Below, piece by piece: positions 35,501 to 44,884 of a DNA stretch of 64,000 nt (the first letter of the stretch is position 1; each line of letters begins with the position of its first letter). The notes beneath the pieces were generated by a model. That model saw nothing but the letters and a program-made list of their open reading frames with translations, was not told the origin of the DNA and did not search any database. This stretch comes from Capsulimonadaceae bacterium (GTDB taxonomy: Bacteria; Armatimonadota; Armatimonadia; Armatimonadales; Capsulimonadaceae): contig JARLGU010000021.1 of assembly GCA_031292625.1 (NCBI GenBank), positions 1-64,000 of the forward strand, given 5' to 3'. The translations under genes were made by a program, and so were the position numbers.

Positions 35501-38500
35501 GTTGCCTGCATCCTGCCGGACTTGCTCAATTTTCTACGAAGACCCTTCTCCGGCGGACCGCAAGGGGCCTCAAGTCGCGATATGGCCAACGCGGCGGCGC
35601 GGGGTGCATTCGCCGCCGCCCTTATCCCGCATCAAGCGTTCCTGGCCGTGGATGCAATCACTCGCGTGTTTTACCGTCGACGATTTAGCGGCCACAAATT
35701 GCTCGAATGGGAGACAGCTCAGGAGGCGCATAAGCGATCAAAAAATAGGCAGGGACAGTTTATCATCTCCATGCTCTGGATCCCGCTTTGCTCCGTGTTC
35801 GCAGCGACCTCATGCGTTGCGATATCGGAACAAACGCTGCTCGCCGCGTCGCCATTCCTTGCTCTTTGGGCTTCGTCGCCGGGCATCGTTGCACTTTTGT
35901 GGACAGTCACATTGCCCCATAAGCCGGGCGCAATTTCGGAGGCGGATCGGCTCTTCTTGCGCCGCGTCGCCCGACGCACCTGGCGGTTCTTCGACGATTT
36001 CGTAAGCGAAGAAACCAACTGGCTGCCCCCCGACAACTTCCAGGCATCGCTCAGGGTCGAAACGGCGCCGCGCACATCGCTGACAAACATTGGCCTCTGG
36101 CTTCTGGCCGCGCACGCCGCCCGCGATTTCGGCTATGCCACCGTCGACAGCCTCGTCTCTCGCCTGGAGAAAACCTTCGATACCATCGATAGGCTCGAAC
36201 GACCCGATGGGCACTTGCTCAATTGGTACACCACGAACGATCTGACGCCCTGCTTGCCACGCTACGTCTCCTCAGTCGACTCAGGGAATTTACTCGGCTC
36301 AACCTGGGCGTTTATCCTTGGCGTGGAGGCCTTTGGGCAGGATGCGCTCCTTAGCAGCCGGACATTCGATGGCATTGCGGACACCGCAGCGGTCTTTCGT
36401 CAAGCGGAGGCGGGATCCTCCAAGCGCCTTGACGAGAGCCACACCGCGGCGATCGACGCGATATGCAAGGAGCCTGGAGAACGGCTCGACTCCCTCGTGG
36501 GACGGGTCCGGATTATGCGAATTGCCGCCAACCGCCTGGCAGCGGCGGCAGACGTAGCGTACGCCGATAAGGCCGCAATTCGCTACTGGGCCATCAAGCT
36601 GAAAGAACGCGCCGAAGAGGCCAATATTCTCGTAGACCGCTATCTTGGTTGGGTCGAAATCCTAAAGGATGTGCCGATCGACGGCTTGCTTTCGCTCGGC
36701 AGTTCCGCCCATATCTGGCGTCGATCCGCGCTCGCATCCATTCCAAGCCTTGCGGCGCTCAGTCAATCGAGCGTTCCAGGGCTAGCGGGGCTCGTCGGAC
36801 TGGCGGCACACTGCGATACCGGCGAATCTCGACGGCCGATCGACGAATGGCTTTATAGGCTTTCGCACGCCGTTGAAAGGTCTCGATTGAACGCGGCAGA
36901 TGAAATGGCCCGGATAGAGCGGCTCGCCGACCGTGCGCGAGAGCTTGCCGCCTCGATCGACATGCGCTTCTTGTTTGACGACACCAAGAACGTCTTTGCC
37001 ATCGGGTACAACGCGGACGAGCACCGGATGGACAATTCATATTACGATCTGCTGGCAAGCGAGTCGCGCCTCGGTAGCCTCGTTGCCATCGCAAACGGCG
37101 ACGTGCCCGCGAAACACTGGACCGCGCTAGGGCGGCCGTTCGCTGTGTCTTACGGACGCCCCGTTGTGCTCTCATGGAGCGGCACGATGTTCGAATACTT
37201 GATGCCTTTGTTGCTTACGAAGTGCTTCGAGAATTCCCTTCTTGAGCTCGCGTGCCGCTCAGCCGTCGCATGCCAAATCGACTACGCGAAAATGCGCGGC
37301 GTCCCGTGGGGCATTTCGGAGTCGGGATATAGCGCGCTAGACTCCAGACAGATCTATCAATATTTCGCCTTTGGAGTGCCAGGGCTCGGCCTCAAGCGAG
37401 ACATGGACGCTCTTCTCGTCGTTGCGCCATACGCAACGCTGCTTGCGCTGATGGTAAACCCAGCCGCCGCGATCGCCAACCTGCGCCGTCTCGCGCGCGG
37501 AGGCGTCTTGCGAGCCAACGAAGAGCAAGGCATGCTGGGCGACTGCGGGTTCTACGAGGCAATCGACTATTCCCGCCGGACAAACGCGGCGGGCGAGCGC
37601 GGCGTGATCGTACGCTCCTATATGGCGCACCATCAGGGAATGGGTCTGGTAGCCCTCGACAATATCCTCAATGACGATGCCATGCGGAACCGTTTTCACA
37701 GCGATCCGAGGATACGCGCCGTCGAGTCCCTTCTTTACGAAGGCATTCACATGTCAAGCTCCGCCGTAACGGCTCTGCCAGCCATAGAGCCCGTTCACAG
37801 ACGCCGTGTCACCGTCTTGCCGCCAAGCGCCGCGAGCATTAACACGCCAAACACCCCGTCTCCTCGAGTCGCGCTGCTGTCAAACTCATCGTACAGCGTA
37901 ATGGTAACGAATGCCGGAAGCGGATACAGCCGCTGGAAGGATATCGAGTTGACACGCTGGCGAGCGGATGCCACGCGCGATTCGTACGGAACGTTTTCCT
38001 ACATCAAGGATGTCGAAACCGGATACTTTTGGTCGACGGCTCATCAACCCGTCAAGATCGACACAAGCGACTATTCAGTTCTTTTTGCCCTGGAAAAGGC
38101 GGAAATCAAAACGCGCTGTCAGGGCATCGAGAGCATAACCGAAATCGCGGTTTCGCCGGAGGACGATGTCGAGATTCGACGAACAACGCTCGTTAACCAT
38201 ACGACCCGGAACCGCACGATCGAATTCACGAGTTATGCGGAGCTTTCGCTCGCGCCGCACGCCGCGGACCGCGCTCATCCGGCGTTTGGCAAGCTGTTTG
38301 TCGAAACGCAGTTTCTGCCCGAATATGACACTCTGGCGGCGCATCGGCGACCGCGGTCGAGCAGCGAGCACAATCCGTGGGTATTTCATTTGATCACGGC
38401 CCCTGCCCGAGCCCGCGCGTTTATCGAATATGAAACCGACAGGGCCGCCTTCATTGGCAGGGGACACGATCTCAGTGCGCCGTCCGCCATGGATGGTTCC

Positions 38501-41500
38501 CTTAAAAAGAGTATCGGAGCCGTCCTCGATCCGATATTCAGCATCCGGCGAAGGCTCACCCTTAAACCCGGCGAGCGTGTCCAGCTGACCGCAGTCCTTG
38601 GAGTGGCCGAAGATGAAAGCGCGCTTGCGCGGCTCGCGATGAAGTACTCAGACCGCGACGTCGCGAAACGCGGCCTCGATCTGGCGTGGACCAACGCGCA
38701 ACTCGAGTTGCGCCACTTGAGGATTCAATCTCGCGACGCGCTCCGATACCAGCGCCTCGCCGGATATGTCGTCTACCCAGGCAGCGCGTTGCGGCCTTCC
38801 GCCGAGCGCCTACGGCAGTCGATCGGCGGACAGGAAAGGCTGTGGGCGCATGGAATATCCGGCGACCTGCCGATCGTTGCGATCACCGTGGGCAGCGAAA
38901 GCGATCTCGATGTCGTTAGAGAACTGCTGCTCGCGCATTCGTACTGGCATGTGAAGTCACTGGTTTGCGACCTCGTGATCCTTAATGAAGAGGCCGGCGG
39001 TTACAACCAGCCCCTCGCTGGGAGATTGCGGCAACTGGTCGAAATCCACTCGCAGACCGTTGGATTTGAACGGCCCGGCGGCGTCTATATCCGTCCCCTG
39101 CGCGAGATGGGCGCGGACGATGCCGCGCTCCTGCAGGCGACGGCGCGCATCGTCCTCGTCGCCGCCCGCGGATCGTTAGGACAGCAAATGGGCAATATCG
39201 CGCCGACTCGCGTGATATCCAAGCCCTCAATTCGCACGCGAACCGCGCAGGAATCTCTCAGCGTGCCTCTTCCCTTTCTTGAGCTCGGCTACTACAATGG
39301 CATGGGCGGCTTCTCAAAGGATGGCCGCGAATACGCGATTTACCTCGGCAACGGCGAAGCGACGCCCGCGCCGTGGATTAATGTTATCGCAAACCCGGAG
39401 TTTGGCACAATTGTCTCTGAGTCCGGCTCGGGAATGACCTGGGCGCACAACAGTCAGAGCAATCGATTGACGCCATGGAACAACGATCCCGTTCTCGACG
39501 TCCCTGGCGACGCGATCTACCTGCGCGACGAGGATCTCGGAGTTCTTTGGACCCCAACGGCGAGCCCCATTCGCGAGCGGGACCCGTATCGCGCCCGGCA
39601 CGGCTCCGGCTACTCTGTATTCGAGCATAGCAGCCATGGAATCATGCAGGAGCTAACGGTGTTTGTGCCGGTCTCCGATACTTCCTCGCCGACCGTCCGC
39701 GTGCAAATCCTGAAGTTGCGCAATAACTCGGACAGGAGACGCCGCCTTACGCTGACCGCATACGCCGAATGGGTGCTTGGTACCGAGCGGGAAGAAACGC
39801 AATCCCATATCCAGACGCTCTTCGACAGACAATCCCAGGCGATCTTCGCCCGCAATGCTAGCCGCCGGGATTATCCTCACAACGTCACGTTTCTCGCCAT
39901 CAATCGCGCAACTTCGTCCTACACATGCGATCGCACCGAGTTCCTGGGCCGCAACGGCGGACCTTCGCACCCGGAAGGTCTGATGCGCGACCGATTGAGC
40001 GGCACCAGCGGCGCGGGTTTCGATCCGTGCGCGGCGCTGCAAGCAGAGGTCATCATCGAGCCTGGGCGAGACGAGACGGTAATCATCGTCATGGGAGAGG
40101 CGCACGGAGTCGACGAAGCGCGACATCTTATTGCGACGTATCACGACGCGGGCGATGCCGCGGCGGCGCTGCAGACCACGCGTGCGTGGTGGGATCAGAC
40201 CCTCTCTTCGCTTGAAGTCGAAACGCCTGTCGAGGACGCCAATATTCTAATCAATCGCTGGCTCCTCTACCAAACCATAAGCTGCCGCATCTGGGGGCGC
40301 TCGGCGTTCTACCAATCCGGCGGCGCATACGGATTCCGCGACCAATTGCAAGACTCGATGGCCGTGCTTTATGCGCGCCCAGAAATCGCGCGGGCGCAAA
40401 TACTTCGATCAGCCGCACGCCAGTTTCGTGAGGGAGATGTTCAACACTGGTGGCACGTCGAATCAGGCGCGGGACCGAGAACGCGAATCAGCGACGATCT
40501 GCTTTGGTTGCCGTTCGTTACGGCCCAGTACGTTCGCGTAACGGGCGATTCCGCAATCCTCGACGAGCCGGTGACCTGGCTTGACGGCCCTATCCTCAAA
40601 GAAGACGAGCATGAGGTCTTCTTCGCGCCTGCGGTCACCTCGGACGCCGACACGCTTCTTGAGCACTGCCGCCGAGCGGTCTCCAAGGGAACGACAGCGG
40701 GAACACACGGCTTGCCGCTTATCGGCGGAGGCGATTGGAATGACGGCTTCAACCGCGTTGGCGTCGAGGGCAAAGGGGAAAGCGTCTGGCTCGCGTGGTT
40801 TCTAACGCACGTTCACCACGACATGGCGGAACTGCTGCGTTTGCGCGCGGCTGGTACGGAAGCGGCAACGCATGATGCCGAAGCCGCGAAGCTTGCCGGG
40901 GTCATCGAAAAGGAAGCATGGGACGGCGCATGGTATCGCCGCGCCTATTTCGACGACGGCACGCCGCTCGGCTCCGCAACGTCCGACGAGGCGCAGATCG
41001 ACTCGCTCGCTCAGTCGTGGGCGGTAATCAGCGGGGTCGCCGATCCCGCGCGCGCCGTTACCGCAATGGCTTCAGCGGAAGAACGCCTCCTGCGCGAAGA
41101 CTGGCAGCTTCTTCTGCTCTTCACGCCGCCATTCGATAAATCCGCACACGACCCCGGCTATATCAAGGGGTACGTTCCCGGCGTTCGCGAAAACGGCGGA
41201 CAGTACACGCATGGAGCGCTCTGGATGCCGCTTGCAATGGCCCGGCTCGGCGACGGCGAGAGAGCCGTCAAGCTATTGCAAACCATGAACCCGGTTGAAC
41301 ATTCGCGTGATCGGGATTGCGCCGCCAGGTATGCCGTCGAGCCGTACGTCGTCGCGGCCGATGTCTACGCCCTTTCCGGACGCGAAGGGCGCGGCGGCTG
41401 GACTTGGTATACCGGCTCGTCGGCCTGGATGTACAGAGTGTGGGTTGAGGAGGTTCTCGGCCTGCGAGTTCGAGGCGACGAACTCATCGTCGCGCCGGTC

Positions 41501-41698
41501 ATTCCTCCCGATTGGCCGGGTTACACAATGCATTTGCGCCATGGCGACGCGCTTTATTCGATAACCGTCGCAAATCCCGGAGGCGCGGGCAATCAGGTCG
41601 CGTCCGTGATGCTCGACGGCAAACGCGTCGTAGGCGGTGTCATCCGAATGAGCAAGATGTCCGGTACGCTCGAGGTTCTGATTACGCTAAAGAAGTAA
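32534..41698 (+). CDS. Cyclic beta-1,2-glucan synthase (GT84/GH94 type)
   Basis: A 3,054-residue inner-membrane enzyme of the Cgs/NdvB family, somewhat longer than the usual 2,800-2,870. An N-terminal region with two transmembrane helices (about 50-115) is preceded by about 45 residues resembling a small stress-protein domain. The GT84 domain starts near 630 (VVVPMMLLTP), with LDADTQLP near 770 and the Q/H-x-x-RW site RWIRGDW near 917, followed by several membrane helices. A glycoamylase-like domain (around 1490-1680) contains EEQGMLGDCGFYEA. Two GH94-type segments follow, and the phosphorylase motif GDWNDG is at 2733-2738. It initiates, elongates and cyclises beta-1,2-glucan, a periplasmic osmoadaptive glucan. 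GGAGGG lies 11 bases upstream. Confidence 0.9.
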   Translation: MQRRSTVLGIYRDADAARDALSRIRRHGFVRSTTITKQRFARFAPGRERIFIILALVAGLAAALPLGYLAALAMGMLIHSAPIIRGACVVFPLVAAVGVMLALIFVVGISKAEMQRHRPWIVGDETFLLVEIDPPHVEHVTDLLSETQRDRPVTFVFHPASPSSANDDWVALRSATPSLERLSGHARTIAETHVAGRKNGDVRSLSSRLEESEQVFELVVRHLATSTRSEISVDLSSEWLLDNAHLIRRHLEEYRSSLSSGFYRQLPILDAGADSGLPRVYAIARALIADTDAQFDKSKIVAFLSAYQSARPLTLGELWAMPLMLRLSLLEHLKRLILRLDKRQTERQEADFWANRLIMATRNQPESLMTYVAQLTQEIPTPSAHLVEQILGHLYDEATVVAAVRGWVETALNRSIADIIENEQRAQALQQVSLANAIGSLRDLSRTDWRTVVEETSVVDLILRTDPADLYEQMDFGTRDRYRHVIERIARSSKFSEIDVAWTALEIAKKCDTPLQQHVGYHLIDDGLPNLEKALNYHPPIGQSLRRLVYARPASVYIGAVAAFTCLVSAGLFRLVGLHADDPWPLALMTLPAILAASEIAVNIVNWLVAGLLPPRTIPRLDFSREIPDDCKTLVVVPMMLLTPESIRQEVERLNVHWLANQEKNLVFALLADYSDAPERQMPEDLERLEVARREIEALAEQHGECRFLLLHRNREWCESEGCWMGWERKRGKIEDLNRLLMNDPAPGRSPVIVHGLPECLEGIRYVITLDADTQLPKGTARRLVGAMAHPLNSPQLSADGKRVVRGYTIIQPRVSTSLPSATASLFSRLFTDPRGTDPYTHVVADLYQDLAGQASYYGKGIYDVAAFHRVLTGRFPESHLLSHDLLESNFVRAGLASDIELFDLFPADYISYSAREHRWIRGDWQIADWLLPRTPVHGGRERNPLNALSRWKIFDNLRRSLVPLAYLLVLLIGWTLCGKSIAWTAIVLVACILPDLLNFLRRPFSGGPQGASSRDMANAAARGAFAAALIPHQAFLAVDAITRVFYRRRFSGHKLLEWETAQEAHKRSKNRQGQFIISMLWIPLCSVFAATSCVAISEQTLLAASPFLALWASSPGIVALLWTVTLPHKPGAISEADRLFLRRVARRTWRFFDDFVSEETNWLPPDNFQASLRVETAPRTSLTNIGLWLLAAHAARDFGYATVDSLVSRLEKTFDTIDRLERPDGHLLNWYTTNDLTPCLPRYVSSVDSGNLLGSTWAFILGVEAFGQDALLSSRTFDGIADTAAVFRQAEAGSSKRLDESHTAAIDAICKEPGERLDSLVGRVRIMRIAANRLAAAADVAYADKAAIRYWAIKLKERAEEANILVDRYLGWVEILKDVPIDGLLSLGSSAHIWRRSALASIPSLAALSQSSVPGLAGLVGLAAHCDTGESRRPIDEWLYRLSHAVERSRLNAADEMARIERLADRARELAASIDMRFLFDDTKNVFAIGYNADEHRMDNSYYDLLASESRLGSLVAIANGDVPAKHWTALGRPFAVSYGRPVVLSWSGTMFEYLMPLLLTKCFENSLLELACRSAVACQIDYAKMRGVPWGISESGYSALDSRQIYQYFAFGVPGLGLKRDMDALLVVAPYATLLALMVNPAAAIANLRRLARGGVLRANEEQGMLGDCGFYEAIDYSRRTNAAGERGVIVRSYMAHHQGMGLVALDNILNDDAMRNRFHSDPRIRAVESLLYEGIHMSSSAVTALPAIEPVHRRRVTVLPPSAASINTPNTPSPRVALLSNSSYSVMVTNAGSGYSRWKDIELTRWRADATRDSYGTFSYIKDVETGYFWSTAHQPVKIDTSDYSVLFALEKAEIKTRCQGIESITEIAVSPEDDVEIRRTTLVNHTTRNRTIEFTSYAELSLAPHAADRAHPAFGKLFVETQFLPEYDTLAAHRRPRSSSEHNPWVFHLITAPARARAFIEYETDRAAFIGRGHDLSAPSAMDGSLKKSIGAVLDPIFSIRRRLTLKPGERVQLTAVLGVAEDESALARLAMKYSDRDVAKRGLDLAWTNAQLELRHLRIQSRDALRYQRLAGYVVYPGSALRPSAERLRQSIGGQERLWAHGISGDLPIVAITVGSESDLDVVRELLLAHSYWHVKSLVCDLVILNEEAGGYNQPLAGRLRQLVEIHSQTVGFERPGGVYIRPLREMGADDAALLQATARIVLVAARGSLGQQMGNIAPTRVISKPSIRTRTAQESLSVPLPFLELGYYNGMGGFSKDGREYAIYLGNGEATPAPWINVIANPEFGTIVSESGSGMTWAHNSQSNRLTPWNNDPVLDVPGDAIYLRDEDLGVLWTPTASPIRERDPYRARHGSGYSVFEHSSHGIMQELTVFVPVSDTSSPTVRVQILKLRNNSDRRRRLTLTAYAEWVLGTEREETQSHIQTLFDRQSQAIFARNASRRDYPHNVTFLAINRATSSYTCDRTEFLGRNGGPSHPEGLMRDRLSGTSGAGFDPCAALQAEVIIEPGRDETVIIVMGEAHGVDEARHLIATYHDAGDAAAALQTTRAWWDQTLSSLEVETPVEDANILINRWLLYQTISCRIWGRSAFYQSGGAYGFRDQLQDSMAVLYARPEIARAQILRSAARQFREGDVQHWWHVESGAGPRTRISDDLLWLPFVTAQYVRVTGDSAILDEPVTWLDGPILKEDEHEVFFAPAVTSDADTLLEHCRRAVSKGTTAGTHGLPLIGGGDWNDGFNRVGVEGKGESVWLAWFLTHVHHDMAELLRLRAAGTEAATHDAEAAKLAGVIEKEAWDGAWYRRAYFDDGTPLGSATSDEAQIDSLAQSWAVISGVADPARAVTAMASAEERLLREDWQLLLLFTPPFDKSAHDPGYIKGYVPGVRENGGQYTHGALWMPLAMARLGDGERAVKLLQTMNPVEHSRDRDCAARYAVEPYVVAADVYALSGREGRGGWTWYTGSSAWMYRVWVEEVLGLRVRGDELIVAPVIPPDWPGYTMHLRHGDALYSITVANPGGAGNQVASVMLDGKRVVGGVIRMSKMSGTLEVLITLKK

Positions 41699-41922
41699 CG
41701 TTAATGGCCGGCACGATATTCTAGCCAAACGCTGAACGGCTATCCCGGCTGGTTCACGCGTACGGATCGATTGAACGGGATCAATGGTTCAATCCAAGAA
41801 CCCACTTCCCTTTCGACCCGTACGCGAAGCCGATCGTACCGCGGCCGGCAGGCGGACTTGTTTACGGCGGCGGCGCTTCGCTGTCAAGGATTTCGCGTTG
41901 TTGCGATGAACGGGATCTCCTA

Positions 41923-43320
41923 TCAGCCCCGCGTCATTTCCGCTTGCGTCGCTTCTTGCGGCAAGTACGCACCCGCCGCTCGCAATGTCTCAACAAGCCG
42001 CTCTGTGTTAAGATCGCAAGCTGGCTGCCCCGTTCGCAGCGACTGCACCGCCGCAGTCCCGGCCGCCTGTCCCATCATCGATGCGGCGGGCTGCACGCGG
42101 ATCGAGCCGTGCACCATCACGTCACTCGACGCACACCGTCCCGCCACCCAAAGGTTCGTCCATCCTTTCGGCGCCAGAATGCCATAGGGAATGCCAAAGC
42201 ACTCGCCTGGTTTAAGGCGCGCGGTCTTGTCCTTCTCACTCAAAAAGCGCGACATCTCCTCGTCTGACGTATCGTAAGGATGGATGTCCACAAACTTATT
42301 GAATACACCGATCTGGTCGCCAAATTGCCGGCGCGCCATGTAGTCGTCGATATTCAGCACATATTCGCCCTTAACGCGACGAGATTCGCGAACGCCGATC
42401 AGCGAAGCGGTCGTAACGTGCTCCATCTTCTCGCAACCCGGAATGTATTTGCGGTAGAAGCTTAGGTATTCTTGCGCGATCTTACGGCCAAACATGACGC
42501 CCGCCGTCAGATCGCTGCAGCGCAGCGCATTCAGGTTGAATAGATGACCGCCATTTAGATAGCCGACCTCATTGCCAACTTGCGCCATACCGACAAGAAA
42601 TGGATCCGGCTGCGTGAAGTGCCCTTCTGCAATCGCCTTCCGAACTTCGACGCCAGCTTGCTCATGTCCGCTTTCCCGGCGATGCCGATCCAATCGCTCC
42701 CAGTCGATTCCAGCGAACATAGACGGCAGCGTCGCTGGCATAATGTGCGGCGTGTCCCGCCCGGCCTCCCAGTTCTCCGCGCCGCAGAGGTTCGCCAGGA
42801 TACCGTCTCCAGTACAGTCTACGAAGGCCTTCGCGCGAACGTAACGATGTCCATCGACGTTGTTTAGCACGACGCCATCCACCCGGCGCGCCGTCGAATC
42901 CACGTGAGCATCGATCAGTCTTGTGAAATAACGAATGCTCACTCCAGCAGCCGACGCAAGCTCATCGAGCACGAGCTTGTAACCTTCAACGTTAAATGGC
43001 GTCCACGTCAGATAACGCTTTTGCCAGTAATCCGGAGTCACGCCAGGTCCTAGAAATCCGCGCTGATACAGCGTCTCGACGACCTCCCGCATAAAGCCGC
43101 CGGCGAGGTTTCTCTCCCCGTTTGCCATTGGGTCAAACGCCGTGACGAGTCCCGACGTGCCCATCCCGCCCATGCAGCCGGTCGCCTCGATTAGCAATAC
43201 TGCCGCGCCAAGACGCCCCGCGCAAATCGCGGCCGCAGCGCCAGCCGGACCGCCGCCGGCGACCACGATATCGTAAGAGGATTCTATCGGGATTTCGCGC
43301 GTAAAAGTGAATGTATCCAA
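41923..43320 (-). CDS. FAD-dependent oxidoreductase (FAD_oxidored family)
   Basis: A 465-residue flavoprotein of the FAD-dependent oxidoreductase family found widely in Armatimonadota and Planctomycetes carbohydrate loci. The dinucleotide motif VVAGGGPAGAAAA is at about 18-30, with E-A-T-G-C-M-G-G-M-G-T following, and VDCTGDG (the ATG-type FAD motif) near 190. The substrate is unknown. The TTG start is supported by GGAAGG nine bases upstream. The paralogue at 43348-44721 is 27 bases upstream in the same operon, and the two C-termini are closely similar (GQAAGTAAVQSLRTGQPACDL). Confidence 0.87.
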   Translation of the reverse strand: MDTFTFTREIPIESSYDIVVAGGGPAGAAAAICAGRLGAAVLLIEATGCMGGMGTSGLVTAFDPMANGERNLAGGFMREVVETLYQRGFLGPGVTPDYWQKRYLTWTPFNVEGYKLVLDELASAAGVSIRYFTRLIDAHVDSTARRVDGVVLNNVDGHRYVRAKAFVDCTGDGILANLCGAENWEAGRDTPHIMPATLPSMFAGIDWERLDRHRRESGHEQAGVEVRKAIAEGHFTQPDPFLVGMAQVGNEVGYLNGGHLFNLNALRCSDLTAGVMFGRKIAQEYLSFYRKYIPGCEKMEHVTTASLIGVRESRRVKGEYVLNIDDYMARRQFGDQIGVFNKFVDIHPYDTSDEEMSRFLSEKDKTARLKPGECFGIPYGILAPKGWTNLWVAGRCASSDVMVHGSIRVQPAASMMGQAAGTAAVQSLRTGQPACDLNTERLVETLRAAGAYLPQEATQAEMTRG

Positions 43321-43347
43321 GAGATTTTCCTTCCATCCTGACAGCGC

Positions 43348-44721
43348 TCAGCCATCTGACCGCGTCATCTTGGCGCTCGTCGATTCCTGCGGCAGGTAGG
43401 CGCCGGCCGTTCGGAGCGTCTCGATAAGGGTCTGCGTGTTAAGATCGCAGGCCGGTTGTCCGGTGCGCAACGACTGCACCGCCGCGGTTCCCGCCGCCTG
43501 CCCCATCATGTAGCACGCAGGCTGGTCCCGAATTGCGGCGCTCACCTTGGCGTCGCTTGAGTTACAGCGGCCTGCCACCCAAAGGTTGCTCCAGGCTTTG
43601 GGCACAAGGATGCCATACGGCAGGCCGTAGGTCTCCCCACGCTTGGGCCGGTCGACGTCGAGAAACTCAGCCGAATACCGCGCATACTGCTCATCCGACG
43701 TATCGTAGACGTGAATATCAACGGACTTGTTGTACACGGCGATCTGATCGGGAAACGCGCGACGGGCGACGAAGTCGGCATAGTTAAGCTCATACTCCCC
43801 GTGGATGCGGCGCGACTCGCGAATGCCCATCAAACTGGCTGTTGCCACAAAGACCATCTCCTCGCAACCGGGCATCGCCTGCCGGAAGAACCGGTAGTAT
43901 TCGTCGGCAAGTAACCGCCCCTTGATATATCCGTCGCTCAAGCTCCGGCAGTTGAGCGCGTTCATCTCAAATAAGTGCCCCGCATTTTGGATGGCTGTCG
44001 ATTTTCCGGATCTGAAGATTCCCGGTACGTGCCGATCGTTCTGTGTGAAGAAACCCTCCGCAATACCCTGCCGGACAGCTTCGTCCGTATTCCTGCTCCA
44101 CCGGCTAAAGTCGATTTCGGCCAACGCCGCACAAAGGGTCGGCGGCATGATGTGTGCGGAATCGCGTCCCGCCTCGAAGCAAGGCACGCCGCACAGATCC
44201 GAAAGGACCGCGTCTCCCGTAGCATCGATGAACGCCTTGGCCTTGATATACGAATGCCCCTCGACGTTGTTGACGATGACGCCGTTGACAGTCGCGCCGT
44301 CAAAGTCGACGTCGATGAGACGCGTCATGTACCGAATCTCAACACCGGCGTCTATGCACATCTGGTCTAAGAGCCGTTTGAGCGCCTCCGGCTGAAAACC
44401 CGAGCCTCCGTGAAGCGCCGTGCAGATTGCGTTGAGATCCGCCTCTTGCCTGATCCCGCCGATCTCGTGCATTCGGCGTAATATCTCGCTCATGATCCCG
44501 CCGGCAATCGTCCGATCCCCATCGCCGAGGTCGGACCACGCGCTCACGAGCCCCGCAGTGCCCATTCCCCCGAGGCACCCCGTCGCCTCCACCAGCACGA
44601 CCTTCGCGCCCAGTCGTCCCGCGCAGATCGCCGCCGCCGCTCCGCCTGGGCCGCCGCCCAGCACGGCGATGTCGAACGATGCGTCAACTGGGATCGTCCT
44701 AGTGAGTGTATACGTTTCCAA
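43348..44721 (-). CDS. FAD-dependent oxidoreductase, paralogue
   Basis: A 457-residue paralogue of the next gene: VLGGGPGGAAAAICAG at about 18-33, EATGCLGGMGTAGLVS and the internal FIDATGDAVLS motif. The start is taken at TTG 44721, because its first residues (METYTLTRTIPV) align with the paralogue's MDTFTFTREIPI and AGGAAG lies just upstream; a further upstream ATG would overlap the regulatory region. It is the first gene of a two-gene operon divergent from a PocR-domain AraC regulator. Substrate unknown. Confidence 0.86.
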   Translation of the reverse strand: METYTLTRTIPVDASFDIAVLGGGPGGAAAAICAGRLGAKVVLVEATGCLGGMGTAGLVSAWSDLGDGDRTIAGGIMSEILRRMHEIGGIRQEADLNAICTALHGGSGFQPEALKRLLDQMCIDAGVEIRYMTRLIDVDFDGATVNGVIVNNVEGHSYIKAKAFIDATGDAVLSDLCGVPCFEAGRDSAHIMPPTLCAALAEIDFSRWSRNTDEAVRQGIAEGFFTQNDRHVPGIFRSGKSTAIQNAGHLFEMNALNCRSLSDGYIKGRLLADEYYRFFRQAMPGCEEMVFVATASLMGIRESRRIHGEYELNYADFVARRAFPDQIAVYNKSVDIHVYDTSDEQYARYSAEFLDVDRPKRGETYGLPYGILVPKAWSNLWVAGRCNSSDAKVSAAIRDQPACYMMGQAAGTAAVQSLRTGQPACDLNTQTLIETLRTAGAYLPQESTSAKMTRSDG

Positions 44722-44777
44722 GATAAGCTTCCTTCCTCGACGAAAACCTGTGCTCCCGCGAGATGATTGCCCATTGT

Positions 44778-44830
44778 ACATTGCGTATCATGCGAAATGC
44801 GGCTGGTATAATGCCAATAACATTGCGTAT
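44778..44830. promoter_or_regulatory. Repeated operator flanking an extended -10 promoter
   Basis: ACATTGCGTAT occurs twice exactly, at 44778-44788 and 44820-44830, 42 bases apart (about four helical turns). Between them lies the plus-strand extended -10 box TGG-TATAAT (44804-44812) of the AraC gene. The upstream copy also abuts TACAAT on the minus strand, the candidate -10 of the FAD-oxidoreductase operon. The arrangement fits AraC-type half-sites acting on both genes. Confidence 0.65.
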
Positions 44831-44884
44831 TCTGCTACACAGTCATCTCAGACGCTTACGATAACAAGACCGGACACAAGATTC

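Noticed and set aside
41725..42000. Plus-strand frame after the glucan synthase containing FNPRTHFPFDPYAKP, possibly a gene remnant
   Set aside because: It has no start with a ribosome site and runs antisense into the FAD oxidoreductase; too short to tell a remnant from chance.
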